DNA of 39,716 nucleotides, taken from NCBI GenBank assembly GCA_022826185.1, contig JAJDVH010000065.1, positions 1 through 39,716 of the forward strand, given 5' to 3'. This document shows, piece after piece, positions 7,712-15,304 of this stretch. This stretch comes from Alphaproteobacteria bacterium (GTDB lineage: Bacteria; Pseudomonadota; Alphaproteobacteria; Bin95). A program made the translations under genes and the position numbers. The notes beneath the pieces were generated by a model. It was not told where the DNA came from, made no database searches, and worked only from the letters and a program-made list of their open reading frames with translations. The first letter of the stretch is position 1, and each line of letters starts with the position of its first letter.

Positions 7712-8778
7712 GGCCGTGGGGTGATCGAGTGAGGCGCCCGGTGGATCCTGGAGCGTGGCTGCGCGCGGGGGTGGTTTGTTTCTCCCTGGCCATCGCGCCG
7801 GTCCCGTCTCTGGCGCAGGAGGAAGGGCTGTCCCTGTTTCCCTCTCTGGGGGAAGACAGCTGGCTCGATCAGGGGGTTGGAGGGCAGCGGCCGGGAGAGG
7901 AAGGGAATGGCGAGGCAGCGGACGGGCCGTTGGCTCCGGGAGTCGCGGGCAGCGCTGATGTGGTGCCGGTGGGTCCCGAGGAGGGAGGTTCGGAGGCTGC
8001 TGGGCAAGAGCGGTCGCAGGGTGCGGCGCCGCCGTCGACGCAAGACGCAGGGCTGAGCGGGGGCGTGAGGGCGGAGAGCGAGGACCTGGAGCCGGCGGGA
8101 TCCAGCTCGCTTCTGGGCTATCTCGAGAAGAGCGACGAGGAGCCGGGGCCGGTCGTGGCCGCGCCGCCGCCGCAGGCGGCCGACGTCGGGGCGGCCCTGT
8201 TCGGCTGCCCGCGCTCGGTGCTGGAGCGGCTGCTGAGGGCGGCGACCGAGCGTGCGGACGTGGTGACGTCGCTGCAGATCGAGCACGAGGTGCTGGCGCT
8301 CTGCGGCGAGAGGCAGCGCCTGGTGGTGGAGATCCTCAAGGCGGAGGGGCAGCTCGCGGAGCTTTGGCGGGAGAGCCGCGCGCCGCCGCCGGAGGCCGCG
8401 CCGGCGGCGGAGCGCGAGGTGCGGGTGGAGCCGGCGGACGTGGTGGCGCAGCTCACGGAGTTCATGGGCGCGGAGGTGCTCTCGTTCGCGGAGGAGACGG
8501 TGGAGGCTGAACCGGAAGCGGAGGCGGAGCCGGAGGGCGAGCCCGAGCCGGAGCCCGTGCCGCTCTACGGCTGGCTGGCGATCTTCGGAACGGCAGGGGA
8601 CCTGAAGGCGCGGGTGAGCGACGGCGCGAACGTCTGGTTCGTGCGCGAGGGCGATGAGCTGCCGGGGGGCGTGGTGGTCGACTGGATCGCGGTGAGCCCG
8701 CCCGGCGTGCACGTCGGGACCGGGCAGGCGGTCGAGATGATGCCCTATGGACGGCCGCGGGAAGGAGGGGACGGATGA
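7708..8778 (+). CDS. pilP: PilP-type pilus assembly protein
   Basis: The 356-residue protein starts at the ATG 7708, which overlaps the previous stop. It has a signal peptide ending near PSLAQ (residues 28-32 region), a long acidic, low-complexity stretch, a helical segment (VLERLLRAATERADV... LKAEGQLAELWRES) and a C-terminal domain with LYGWLAIFGTAGDLKARV, FVREGDELPGGVVVDWI and PGVHV. The 'GDxLPGGxxV' motif is typical of the C-terminal PilP domain, a periplasmic beta domain that contacts the secretin. Position directly before pilQ matches R64. The Glu/Pro-rich stretch (EAEPEAEAEPEGEPEPEP) is a likely extended periplasmic spacer. Confidence 0.8.
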   Translation: MRPWGDRVRRPVDPGAWLRAGVVCFSLAIAPVPSLAQEEGLSLFPSLGEDSWLDQGVGGQRPGEEGNGEAADGPLAPGVAGSADVVPVGPEEGGSEAAGQERSQGAAPPSTQDAGLSGGVRAESEDLEPAGSSSLLGYLEKSDEEPGPVVAAPPPQAADVGAALFGCPRSVLERLLRAATERADVVTSLQIEHEVLALCGERQRLVVEILKAEGQLAELWRESRAPPPEAAPAAEREVRVEPADVVAQLTEFMGAEVLSFAEETVEAEPEAEAEPEGEPEPEPVPLYGWLAIFGTAGDLKARVSDGANVWFVREGDELPGGVVVDWIAVSPPGVHVGTGQAVEMMPYGRPREGGDG

Positions 8779-10175
8779 GCGGGGGACTGGAGAAGTTCGC
8801 CGGCCTGGCGCGTTCGGTGACGGCGGGGCAGGGCGGAGAGGGGGAGTTCGCCAAGCAGGACCAGGCGGTCGAGATGGGCCTGAAGCGGGTGTTTGCCGAG
8901 GCGGCTGCGGTGCGCGCGAGCGACGTGATGTTCCAGGCGGAGCGGGGCGGCAAGTGCGCGGTGTACGCGATCGTGAACGACCGCAAGCTCAGGGTGGGGC
9001 GCCATTTCAGCGAGGAGGAAGGGCGCCAGCTGACCGGCAAAATCTTCCACATGAAGGAGGAGGGATCGGCGCAGACCTCCTACCAGGACCGGGAGTTCCA
9101 GGGGTTCTCGGTGCGGGCGGGGAAGCTGCCGCTGCCGCCCTCGGTCTCGGGGCTGCGCTGTCAGAGGGGTCCGCACGAGCCGGACGGCGACCACCTCGTG
9201 GCGCGCCTCTTCTACAAGGACACGGTGAAGCACGACGCGTCGCTCGAGGGGCTGGGCTTCGAGGGCGAGGAAGTGGCGGTGTTCGAGGAAATCCGCCTGG
9301 GCCTGCACGGCGGGATCTTCGTCGGCGGCAGCACGGGCGACGGCAAGACCACGACGCTGGCCACCAACCTGATGCTTCAGATGCGCGAATGGGAAGGCCA
9401 GCTCAACCTGGTGACGATCGAGGACCCGGTGGAGATCGTCATTCCGGGCGCCCTGCAGATCGCCGTCGCGACGTCGGGCGTGGGCGAGGACCGGAGCCTG
9501 AACTTCCAGGAAGCGCTGATGCACTTCTGCCGCATTCATCCGGCGTCCGGAATGGTGTCGGAGATCCGCGACGTCGATGCGGCGCGGCAGGTGCTGCAGT
9601 TCATCGACACGGGTCACCAGGTGTGGACGACGATCCACGTCCATTCCGCGAACGCCATCCTCTTCCGGCTGATCGACATGGGTGTGGGCGTGGCCGAGGT
9701 GTGCAAGCCCGGCAACATCAAGCTGCTGATGAAGCAGACGCTGCTGCCGCGGCTTTGCCCGGCGTGTGCCGGGACGGAGCCGCAGGGACGCGAGGTTCCG
9801 GACTGGATGGCGGCGCGCATCCGGGGCTGGCCGGACGTGCGGTTTCGCAACGTGGACGGGTGCGCCGCGTGCAAGAGGAAGGGTGGCGGGACGCTCGCCG
9901 ACGAAGCCTGGGGCGGCTACGGCAAGCAGACCGTCGTGGCGGAGATGATCCGGCCGGACGGGGAGTACCTGGAGTTCGTGCGCCAACGCGACCCGGTCGG
10001 CGCCTGGCGGCACTGGTGCGACAGCATGGGCGGCACGCCGATCGGCGAGAAGATGTGGGAGCTGGTGCGGCGCGGCACGATCGACCCGTTCGATGCGATG
10101 CGCAAGGGCGCGAAGGTGCAGGACACGTCGGGGGCCGTGGGCCTGCGCGTGGTGGCCGAGAGCGGAGCCGAGTGA
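8775..10175 (+). CDS. pilQ: PilQ-type pilus assembly ATPase
   Basis: The 466-residue cytoplasmic ATPase belongs to the GspE/PilB superfamily and powers pilus extension. The Walker A GGSTGDGKTTT is at about residues 184-194, VTIEDPVEI (Asp box) follows, then HPASGMVSEIRDVDA (Walker B region, about 254-268) and the His box WTTIHVHSA. A zinc-binding tetracysteine lies in the C-terminal part: CPAC (about 328-331) and CAAC (about 363-366), as in PilB/GspE enzymes. The ATG at 8775 overlaps the pilP stop. Its own stop shares a base with the pilR start (TGATG). Confidence 0.92.
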   Translation: MSGGLEKFAGLARSVTAGQGGEGEFAKQDQAVEMGLKRVFAEAAAVRASDVMFQAERGGKCAVYAIVNDRKLRVGRHFSEEEGRQLTGKIFHMKEEGSAQTSYQDREFQGFSVRAGKLPLPPSVSGLRCQRGPHEPDGDHLVARLFYKDTVKHDASLEGLGFEGEEVAVFEEIRLGLHGGIFVGGSTGDGKTTTLATNLMLQMREWEGQLNLVTIEDPVEIVIPGALQIAVATSGVGEDRSLNFQEALMHFCRIHPASGMVSEIRDVDAARQVLQFIDTGHQVWTTIHVHSANAILFRLIDMGVGVAEVCKPGNIKLLMKQTLLPRLCPACAGTEPQGREVPDWMAARIRGWPDVRFRNVDGCAACKRKGGGTLADEAWGGYGKQTVVAEMIRPDGEYLEFVRQRDPVGAWRHWCDSMGGTPIGEKMWELVRRGTIDPFDAMRKGAKVQDTSGAVGLRVVAESGAE

Positions 10176-11215
10176 TGCTGCGCGGCGTGATCGCCTCGCT
10201 GGTCTTGCCCAGCCGGGTCCGGATCGACGTGTTCCAGATGATCGCGGACCTGCTGGAAAGCGGCATGTCGCTGGAGAAGGCGCTCGATATCGCGGCGGAG
10301 ACGGCAAGCGTCCAGGGCCAGGCGTGGCGGGCGGCGGTGCTGCGGAAGTGGCGCGATGCGCTGGTCGCGGGACGGTTCTCGGATACGGCGGCGCGCTGGG
10401 TGCCGCCGGCGGAAGCCATGATCTTCGGGGCCTACGGGCGGGTCGAGGCCGGCGTGCTGTTCGCCGGCGCCGCGCGGGTGGCGGAGATGCGCTCGAAGCA
10501 GAAGGGGGCCATGTGGAAGGCGCTGGCGCTCCCGGTCATGCTGATCGTGGGGCTGATAGTGCTGCTGTGGGGCGCGGGCGGGCATTTCATTCCGGTCCTG
10601 GAAGGGGTGAGCGATCCCGGCACCTGGGGCATGGGCGCGCAGGTGTTCCGGATGACGTCGGTGTGGCTCCACGGCAACTTCCTGCTGTTCCTCGCGGTCG
10701 TGGGTGGGCTGATGTTCTGCGTCTACCTGCTGATCGTCTACTGGACGGGGCCGGGGCGGCAGCACGCCGACAAGGTGGCGCCCTTCTCGCTGTACCGAAC
10801 GCTCACGGGCTCGGCCTTCCTGTTCGTGGTGCTGGAGTTCGTCTCGGCGGGCGTCGACGTGAACGAGCGCACCTTCACCGCGATGAAGAAGGGCGCCTCG
10901 CCCTATGCGCGGCATCGGATCGACGCGATCCAGCGGCACATGGCGGGTGGCGCGGGCTTCGGGGCCAGCATGCGCCTTGCCGGCCACGGCTTTCCCGATC
11001 CGGCGCTGGTGCCGGTGGTGGCGGCGCTCGACGGCACGGCCGGGTGGGAGCGCAAGCTCGGCGGGTTCGTGGAGCGCTGGGTCGGGCGCTCGGACGAGGT
11101 GCTGCGCTCGCGGGCTGCGCTGATGAACGGGACGCTGCTGTTGATCGTGACGTTCGTGATGGCGGGCGGCATCGACGCCATGTTCGGGATTTTGCAGCAG
11201 GCGGGAAATTACTGA
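10175..11215 (+). CDS. pilR: PilR-type inner-membrane platform protein (T2SF/PilC family)
   Basis: The 346-residue protein has two repeats of the T2SF fold. The first begins FQMIADLLESGMSLEKALDIA and the second FLFVVLEFVSAGVDVNERTF. Hydrophobic helices lie at ALPVMLIVGLIVLLWGAG (about 112-130), LLFLAVVGGLMFCVYLLIVYW (about 167-190) and near the C-terminus (LLLIVTFVMAGGI). PilR anchors the PilQ ATPase in the membrane and moves pilin subunits. I choose the ATG at 10175, which gives the TGATG overlap with pilQ. Confidence 0.88.
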   Translation: MLRGVIASLVLPSRVRIDVFQMIADLLESGMSLEKALDIAAETASVQGQAWRAAVLRKWRDALVAGRFSDTAARWVPPAEAMIFGAYGRVEAGVLFAGAARVAEMRSKQKGAMWKALALPVMLIVGLIVLLWGAGGHFIPVLEGVSDPGTWGMGAQVFRMTSVWLHGNFLLFLAVVGGLMFCVYLLIVYWTGPGRQHADKVAPFSLYRTLTGSAFLFVVLEFVSAGVDVNERTFTAMKKGASPYARHRIDAIQRHMAGGAGFGASMRLAGHGFPDPALVPVVAALDGTAGWERKLGGFVERWVGRSDEVLRSRAALMNGTLLLIVTFVMAGGIDAMFGILQQAGNY

Positions 11216-11227
11216 GAGGGAGAGACG

Positions 11228-11794
11228 ATGGCGATGGTGGGTACGAGGGGTCTGACGCGCTCGCGCCGCTGGCGCGGGTTCTCGCTGTTCGGCGTCCTGC
11301 TGGGGCTTGCAGTCGCGGGCGTGGTGATCGTGGGCGCGGTGGCGCTCTACAACCAGACGCAGGAGGCGGCGGGGCGCTCGGAGATCGTGACGCTGCTGTC
11401 GCAGCTCAAGGGAGCGGTGGAGAGGACCTTCGCGGGACGCCCCAATTACGGCGCCTCGGGCACCGATCTCATTCCGACGCTCGATGCGCGCGGGGGTATT
11501 CCATCCAACGCCCGGGTGGATACCGGTAGCGCTGTTCAGGTCTGGCACCCCTTCGATGCGCAGGTGAACATCGAAGCGCAGGTCGGCGAGTACACCATCG
11601 AGTTCCTCGACCTGGACGACGAGATCTGCGCGGCGCTGGCGGACGTCTATGTGGGTCAGACGCGGGCGCGCACGGGCCTGGTGTCGATCGCGTTCGGCAC
11701 GACCGTGGAGACCGCGCCGATAACGGTTGCGGAGGTGACCGCTGGTTGCGACGACGGCGCCGGCGCCAACGACGTGACGTTCAGGTTCGGATGA
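11228..11794 (+). CDS. pilS: PilS-type major prepilin
   Basis: The 188-residue protein has the PilS layout: a basic leader (RSRRWRG), a cleavage point after Gly and a hydrophobic helix starting FSLFGVLLGLAVAGVVIV. A segment resembling the PilS 'xIxxLxxxLxxxYxGxxxYG' pattern follows (VTLLSQLKGAVERTFAGRPNYG). The first mature residue would be Phe. Position 5 of the mature protein is Gly rather than the Glu typical of type IVa pilins. Two Cys in the C-terminal part (EICAAL, TAGCDD) could form the usual disulfide. The ATG at 11228 has a GA-rich site upstream (GAGAGGGAGAG). Its stop overlaps the first pilV-like gene (ATGA). Confidence 0.85.
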   Translation: MAMVGTRGLTRSRRWRGFSLFGVLLGLAVAGVVIVGAVALYNQTQEAAGRSEIVTLLSQLKGAVERTFAGRPNYGASGTDLIPTLDARGGIPSNARVDTGSAVQVWHPFDAQVNIEAQVGEYTIEFLDLDDEICAALADVYVGQTRARTGLVSIAFGTTVETAPITVAEVTAGCDDGAGANDVTFRFG

Positions 11795-12966
11795 GCCGGG
11801 ACTTGTCTCGCCGCCTGACGCTGGGCGCGGGCGGCCTGCTCTCGGTGATGCTGCTGGTGCTGGCGGCGGCGGTGCTTCTCGGCGCGTACTACACGGAGCG
11901 CGCCGATGCGGAGAGCCGTGCGGAGGATCGGGAGGCGGGGCGGGTCTTCGCCTTCTGGTTCCACGCGGCGCATCGCGCGAGCATGGATACGGACTGCAAC
12001 GCGGTGCCGCCGGCGACGGACTGTGCGTCTTACCTGGCGCAGCTCGGCCAGGGGTTGGTGCTGAGCGTCGCGGATCTTCGCAACCTGGATGCGGCGCCTG
12101 TCGGGCTGCCGGACACGGCCGGCCGGTCGGCGCCGTTCACGGTGGGAATCATCGACGATGGTGCCGGCGTGCCGATGGCGTTCGGGGTGATCGAGCCTCG
12201 GGCGTGGGCACATTCCGCATCGTTGCGCGCGGGCGTGATCGAGGGCGACGTGGCGCAGGTTGCGGAGTACGGCGATCCGGATTCGGAGATGGCCTTTCAC
12301 AGGGCGGCGATCGCGACGGCGATGGGCCGGACGCCGGCGAACGGCGTGCTGTTCGTGACCGCCGACCGGGGGGTGCGCTACCGGGACGATTCCCTTTACC
12401 GGCGCGCTCAGCCGGGCCAGCGCAGGCTGAACCGCATGGAGACGACGCTGAACGCAGGCGGCTGCGGGGCGGCGCACGACGAGCCGTGCGACCTGACGGA
12501 GGGCGGGCCGCTGACGGCGGTGAACGTGATCGCGACGCCGGATCCGGGGGCTCCGGTGGCGAGCACTGTCGGTGGCGACGGGGACGTGAACAAGGCGACC
12601 GAAGCGGGCTCCATGATCTCGGAGACGCTGCTGGGCCAGGCCGTTGAGGGAATCACCCTGACGGTGGACGCGGCATTGACGGTGGGAAGCTCCGAGAGCG
12701 ACACGGTGGTGACGGCGGACATGGATGTGGACGAGCACGCGCAGGCCGCTGCGGTGACGGGGACGAGCGTGACGGCGCTGGACGCCGCGGTGGAAACGGC
12801 GGTGTCGGTCTCGGGAAGCTCGACGATCGGAACCCTGAGCGCGGCGACCCTGACAATGACAGGGGAGTTGGCGACGGGCGCAGGCGTGTTCCAGGGGCTC
12901 TACGGACCGTCGGCGCGTTTCCAAACGCTGACGGTGGGATCGTGCGCGGGATGTTATCCGGAGTGA
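11791..12966 (+). CDS. pilV: PilV-like minor pilin/adhesin, copy 1 (shufflon-type N-terminal region)
   Basis: The 391-residue protein starts at the ATG 11791 overlapping the pilS stop. It has a hydrophobic N-terminal helix (LTLGAGGLLSVMLLVLAAAVLLG), a globular part, then LNRMETTLNAGG at about residue 212, the signature I associate with the constant region of shufflon PilV proteins. A Thr/Val/Ala-rich tail of short repeated strands (for example VTADMDVDEHAQAAAVTG) follows, ending LTVGSCAGCYPE. Copy 2 at 15305 shares the NRMET signature and the LTVGSCxGC end. The 3' end overlaps the convergent Xre gene by 13 bases. PilV is the pilus-tip adhesin that recognises recipients; no invertible segments or rci recombinase are visible. 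Confidence 0.72.
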   Translation: MSRDLSRRLTLGAGGLLSVMLLVLAAAVLLGAYYTERADAESRAEDREAGRVFAFWFHAAHRASMDTDCNAVPPATDCASYLAQLGQGLVLSVADLRNLDAAPVGLPDTAGRSAPFTVGIIDDGAGVPMAFGVIEPRAWAHSASLRAGVIEGDVAQVAEYGDPDSEMAFHRAAIATAMGRTPANGVLFVTADRGVRYRDDSLYRRAQPGQRRLNRMETTLNAGGCGAAHDEPCDLTEGGPLTAVNVIATPDPGAPVASTVGGDGDVNKATEAGSMISETLLGQAVEGITLTVDAALTVGSSESDTVVTADMDVDEHAQAAAVTGTSVTALDAAVETAVSVSGSSTIGTLSAATLTMTGELATGAGVFQGLYGPSARFQTLTVGSCAGCYPE

Positions 12967-13373
12967 GGTTGGTGCGGGTTGAGCGACGGGGCCTGGACGA
13001 TGAGGTCGTCGACGGTGCATTGCAGCGCGCCCGCCAGTCGGCGCAAGGCATCGACGGTGCCGGCGCGGCGGCCGTTCTCGATATGGCCGATGTGGGCCTT
13101 GCCGACTCCGCTGTATGCGGCCAGGGCTTGAAGGGTGAGGCCGCGGGCCTGCCGCCAGGCGCGGACCGGATGGGTGCCGGCACGCTTTGCGCGGATGACC
13201 TCGATCGGCACGGTGCCGGCGAGGCCGCGCGCGCGGCCGGCGGCCACGGCCGCGCGGTCCTCGGCGTCTTCGAGGGCTGCGGCGCGGGCGGGGGCAGCGT
13301 CGGCAAGCATGGCTTCGTAGACATCGCGGTCGAGCAGCAGGCTGACGGTGTCGGTCTTGGCCGTTGCGCTCAT
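12954..13373 (-). CDS. Xre-family HTH antitoxin-like protein (orphan)
   Basis: The 139-residue protein has an N-terminal helical region (TVSLLLDRDVYEAMLADA) and a C-terminal Cro/cI-type helix-turn-helix: RQARGLTLQALAAYSGVGKAHIGHIENG with VDALRRLAGALQCTVDDL. This architecture is typical of antitoxins paired with RelE/ParE toxins, but no toxin lies next to it; the upstream gene is a HicB-like protein 33 bases away. It may act as the DNA-binding partner of that short HicB or be an orphan repressor. Its end overlaps the end of the first pilV-like gene. Confidence 0.75.
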   Translation of the reverse strand: MSATAKTDTVSLLLDRDVYEAMLADAAPARAAALEDAEDRAAVAAGRARGLAGTVPIEVIRAKRAGTHPVRAWRQARGLTLQALAAYSGVGKAHIGHIENGRRAGTVDALRRLAGALQCTVDDLIVQAPSLNPHQPHSG

Positions 13374-13406
13374 TTGTACACTCCTCCCCGAGGGCCGTTG
13401 AATCGG

Positions 13407-13682
13407 TCAATTCGGCCCGGTTTTCAAGAGAGGGCGAAGGATGGAAACGGAGACGAGCGCACATCCATGCGGGGTATCCACGTCCTCGATGGCGGTTGGG
13501 AGGACGACCTCTTCCCCGTGTTTTTCCGCTTCGATCACGTAGTCGTTCAGGGCTTTCGTGGCACCCACAAGTGCGGCGTCGAGTGTCTTTCCCATTGCGA
13601 CGATGCCCGGCAGGTCCGGGAACGAAACGCCGTAGGTTCCGCCCCCGCCGTCAATCAGAGCGGTATATTGAATGATGCTCAT
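13407..13682 (-). CDS. HicB-family antitoxin, short form without HTH
   Basis: The 91-residue product contains YTALIDGGGGTYGVSFPDLP, GIVAMGKTLDAALVGATKAL and NDYVIEAEKHG. This is the partial RNase H-like fold of HicB antitoxins ('FPDLPG...T.G.TLDEA...A'). No helix-turn-helix or ribbon-helix-helix follows within the protein, and no HicA toxin lies upstream; the next gene upstream encodes the antidote of a different TA pair, ending 9 bases before this start. The Xre gene just downstream could provide DNA binding in trans. The start is the ATG at 13680-13682. Confidence 0.8.
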   Translation of the reverse strand: MSIIQYTALIDGGGGTYGVSFPDLPGIVAMGKTLDAALVGATKALNDYVIEAEKHGEEVVLPTAIEDVDTPHGCALVSVSILRPLLKTGPN

Positions 13683-13691
13683 GTCCTGTTG

Positions 13692-13967
13692 TCATTGTGT
13701 GACGGTAAGGCGGACGTTGAGGGTGTCGAGCACCTTGAACAGCGTGTCGATGCGCGGATTGCCGTCGCTGGAAAGCGAGCGGTAAAGTGCCTGTCTCCCC
13801 AGACCGGTGGCATTGGAAATCGATGTCATGCCTTTGGCGCGGGCCACGTCGCCGAGGGCTTCGACGAAGAATGTCGGGTCGTTGAATTTCAACGCTTCAT
13901 TGAGATACAGCACCAATTCCTCATCCGTTTCCAGAAAATCGACAACGTCGAATTTCTTGAGTTCCAT
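13692..13967 (-). CDS. Addiction-module antidote protein (HI1420/HigA-like)
   Basis: The 91-residue protein begins MELKKFDVVDFLETDEEL, continues YLNEALKFNDPTFFVEALGDVARAKGM and ends with a helix-turn-helix (SISNATGLGRQALYRSLSSDGN... DTLFKVLDTLNVRLTV). This matches the 'putative addiction module antidote' family in the HI1420 lineage, whose gene lies downstream of its toxin. Here it starts 12 bases after the end of the RelE-like toxin at 13980-14273, the expected arrangement, so the pair is likely functional. Confidence 0.88.
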   Translation of the reverse strand: MELKKFDVVDFLETDEELVLYLNEALKFNDPTFFVEALGDVARAKGMTSISNATGLGRQALYRSLSSDGNPRIDTLFKVLDTLNVRLTVTQ

Positions 13968-13979
13968 TGTGGGGTCTCC

Positions 13980-14273
13980 TCAGGTTTCGCGTGCCATGCG
14001 TTGGGCGCGCCGAATGTCCGGTTGCTGGGTCGTCTTATCGCCACCACAGAGCAAGATGACCACCGTGTTTCTTCGGATCGTGTAATAGACCCGATAGCCT
14101 GGGCCCACATTGATCCGGAGCTCGCTGACACGCGAACCGACGCTCCGGCGATCACCGAAGTTGCCGTGTTCGATTCGCCTGATTCGAGCAGCGATGGCAA
14201 CTCGCCCCCGCCGATCACGCAACTGCCTGAACCACTCCCGGAAGACTGGCGTATAGACGATTTCCACGCCCAT
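13980..14273 (-). CDS. RelE/HigB-like addiction-module toxin (HI1419 type)
   Basis: From the ATG at 14271-14273 the product is 97 residues: IVYTPVFREWFRQLRDRRGR, ARIRRIEHGNFGDRRSVG, VSELRINVGPGYRVYY, ILLCGGDKTTQQPDIRRA. These are the landmarks of the HI1419-type killer proteins in the RelE/ParE fold, which in known members cleave mRNA at the ribosome. The frame is open about 56 codons further upstream, but that part encodes a HicB-like remnant, so I place the start at the MGVEIVY Met, preceded by GGGG. The antidote gene follows 12 bases later. Confidence 0.88.
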   Translation of the reverse strand: MGVEIVYTPVFREWFRQLRDRRGRVAIAARIRRIEHGNFGDRRSVGSRVSELRINVGPGYRVYYTIRRNTVVILLCGGDKTTQQPDIRRAQRMARET

Positions 14274-14330
14274 AGTGTCCCCAATAAAGGACATTCGGTC
14301 AAGCTGACTAAGCCACAGATTGCTCATAGG

Positions 14331-14441
14331 CAGTATGGCGTGCACGCGGAGTGCAAGCGCCACGCGCGCGGACGCTTCGGCCTCTTCGCGAGTTCTGCTG
14401 CCGGCGGTGACGCTGCCTGGGAATTCCGGGAACTCGACGTT
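14331..14441 (-). pseudogene. HicB-like antitoxin remnant
   Basis: Directly upstream of the toxin, in the same open frame, the translation reads VEFPEFPGSVTAGSRTREEA and then EASARVALALRVHAIL. This fits the central HicB pattern ('FPDFPGxVTAGDTREEA...A.EAL.LH'). It starts just after a TGA (14442-14444) and lacks both the first strand and the C-terminal DNA-binding part, so it looks like a decayed hicB. The rest of the 258-base gap between the toxin and the complete hicB shows nothing else. Confidence 0.55.
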
Positions 14442-14531
14442 TCAGTCCGAGGCTTCGTTCTGGCTGATCAAGCCGGGGTATCGGCGGAGCCCGCGCGCCA
14501 TTTCGGTTTGTTGGAGGTGGCGCCGGCCTCC

Positions 14532-14960
14532 TCACGCAGCGCGGGATTCCAGCACGAGATCGTGGCCGAGGGCGTGGAGAGCCTGGTGGATACGGTTCGC
14601 GGAGCTTCGGTGGCGGGGATCGAGCATTCGACGGACAGACTTCTCTTCGATTCCAAGGCGTGCGGCGAGCGCCGCCGGGGTGACGCCGGTCCGGTGCAGC
14701 GCCAGCGCCAGCGCTGCCTTCGCCGCCGTCTCGGGGGGCACGGCGACCGGATATTCGCCTGCGCAGCGCTGGCTGGGAACAGGGATGCAATCAGCCCGAT
14801 TAATGCGACCGGCAATGGCTTCTTCGAGCGCGTCGGCGGCTTCCGCAAGCGCCTCCGCCTCGTTGCTTCCGGAGGTCAGACACTCGGGCAGATCGCGGAA
14901 AGAGACGACCAGCTCGCCGGTGCAGTCGGGGCGCAGACGTGCAGGGTAGACGAATCGCAT
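14532..14960 (-). CDS. hicB: HicB antitoxin, complete
   Basis: The 142-residue protein has the HicB RNase H-like domain (YPARLRPDCTGELVVSFRDL, PECLTSGSNEAEALAEAADAL, EEAIAGRI; residues 5-54) and a C-terminal DNA-binding part (AALALALHRTGVTPAALAARLG, about 82-103, then EEKSVRRMLDPRH). HicB neutralises HicA and represses its own operon in known systems. It starts 12 bases after the hicA stop, the usual toxin-first order. Confidence 0.88.
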   Translation of the reverse strand: MRFVYPARLRPDCTGELVVSFRDLPECLTSGSNEAEALAEAADALEEAIAGRINRADCIPVPSQRCAGEYPVAVPPETAAKAALALALHRTGVTPAALAARLGIEEKSVRRMLDPRHRSSANRIHQALHALGHDLVLESRAA

Positions 14961-14972
14961 GACTGTCTCCTG

Positions 14973-15194
14973 TCAGCCTTGTCGGATATCGGTCCGTGCA
15001 AGGCCCAGCTGGCGGATCATGGCAGACAACAGACCGGGGCCAATCTCCGTGCGCCGACCCTTCACGACGGTGAAGCGATCGCCGAAGTAGATCGTGATGT
15101 GGCTGCCCTTGCCGCGCTCGGTGTCGATACGAACCGAGACCCCGCGTTCTCTGCCGATCCTCATGACCCGGTCGATGAATTCCTTGCCCTTCAC
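14973..15194 (-). CDS. hicA: HicA toxin
   Basis: From a GTG at 15192-15194 the product is 73 residues: VKGKEFIDRVMRIGRERGVS, then GKGSHITIYFGDR and GPGLLSAMIRQLGL. This is the double-stranded-RNA-binding-like fold of HicA mRNA interferases. The conserved catalytic His follows Gly-Ser (residue 32). The frame is open to an ATG at 15245, which would add 17 residues unlike the family, so I prefer the GTG, though neither start has a clear ribosome site. It reads away from the second pilV-like gene. Confidence 0.8.
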   Translation of the reverse strand: MKGKEFIDRVMRIGRERGVSVRIDTERGKGSHITIYFGDRFTVVKGRRTEIGPGLLSAMIRQLGLARTDIRQG

Positions 15195-15292
15195 GGGGCA
15201 ACGTATGGGGCAGTCGCGCGTCGGTATCAAGCGAAACCGGAGCATTGCGGCGGCGCCGGCGACGGGCAGGAGGTCGCGTGTGGTGGCGCCGC

Positions 15293-15300
15293 GGGAGGAG
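15293..15300 (+). promoter_or_regulatory. Ribosome binding site of the second pilV-like gene
   Basis: GGGAGGAG ends 4 bases before the ATG at 15305. It decides the start over the in-frame ATG at 15245, which would put an unlikely Arg-rich extension before the prepilin leader. Confidence 0.7.
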
Positions 15301-15304
15301 CCCC

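Noticed and set aside
15195-15245. ATG at 15245 as hicA start
   Set aside because: It adds 17 residues unlike HicA proteins, and no ribosome site precedes it; the GTG at 15194 gives a normal HicA length.
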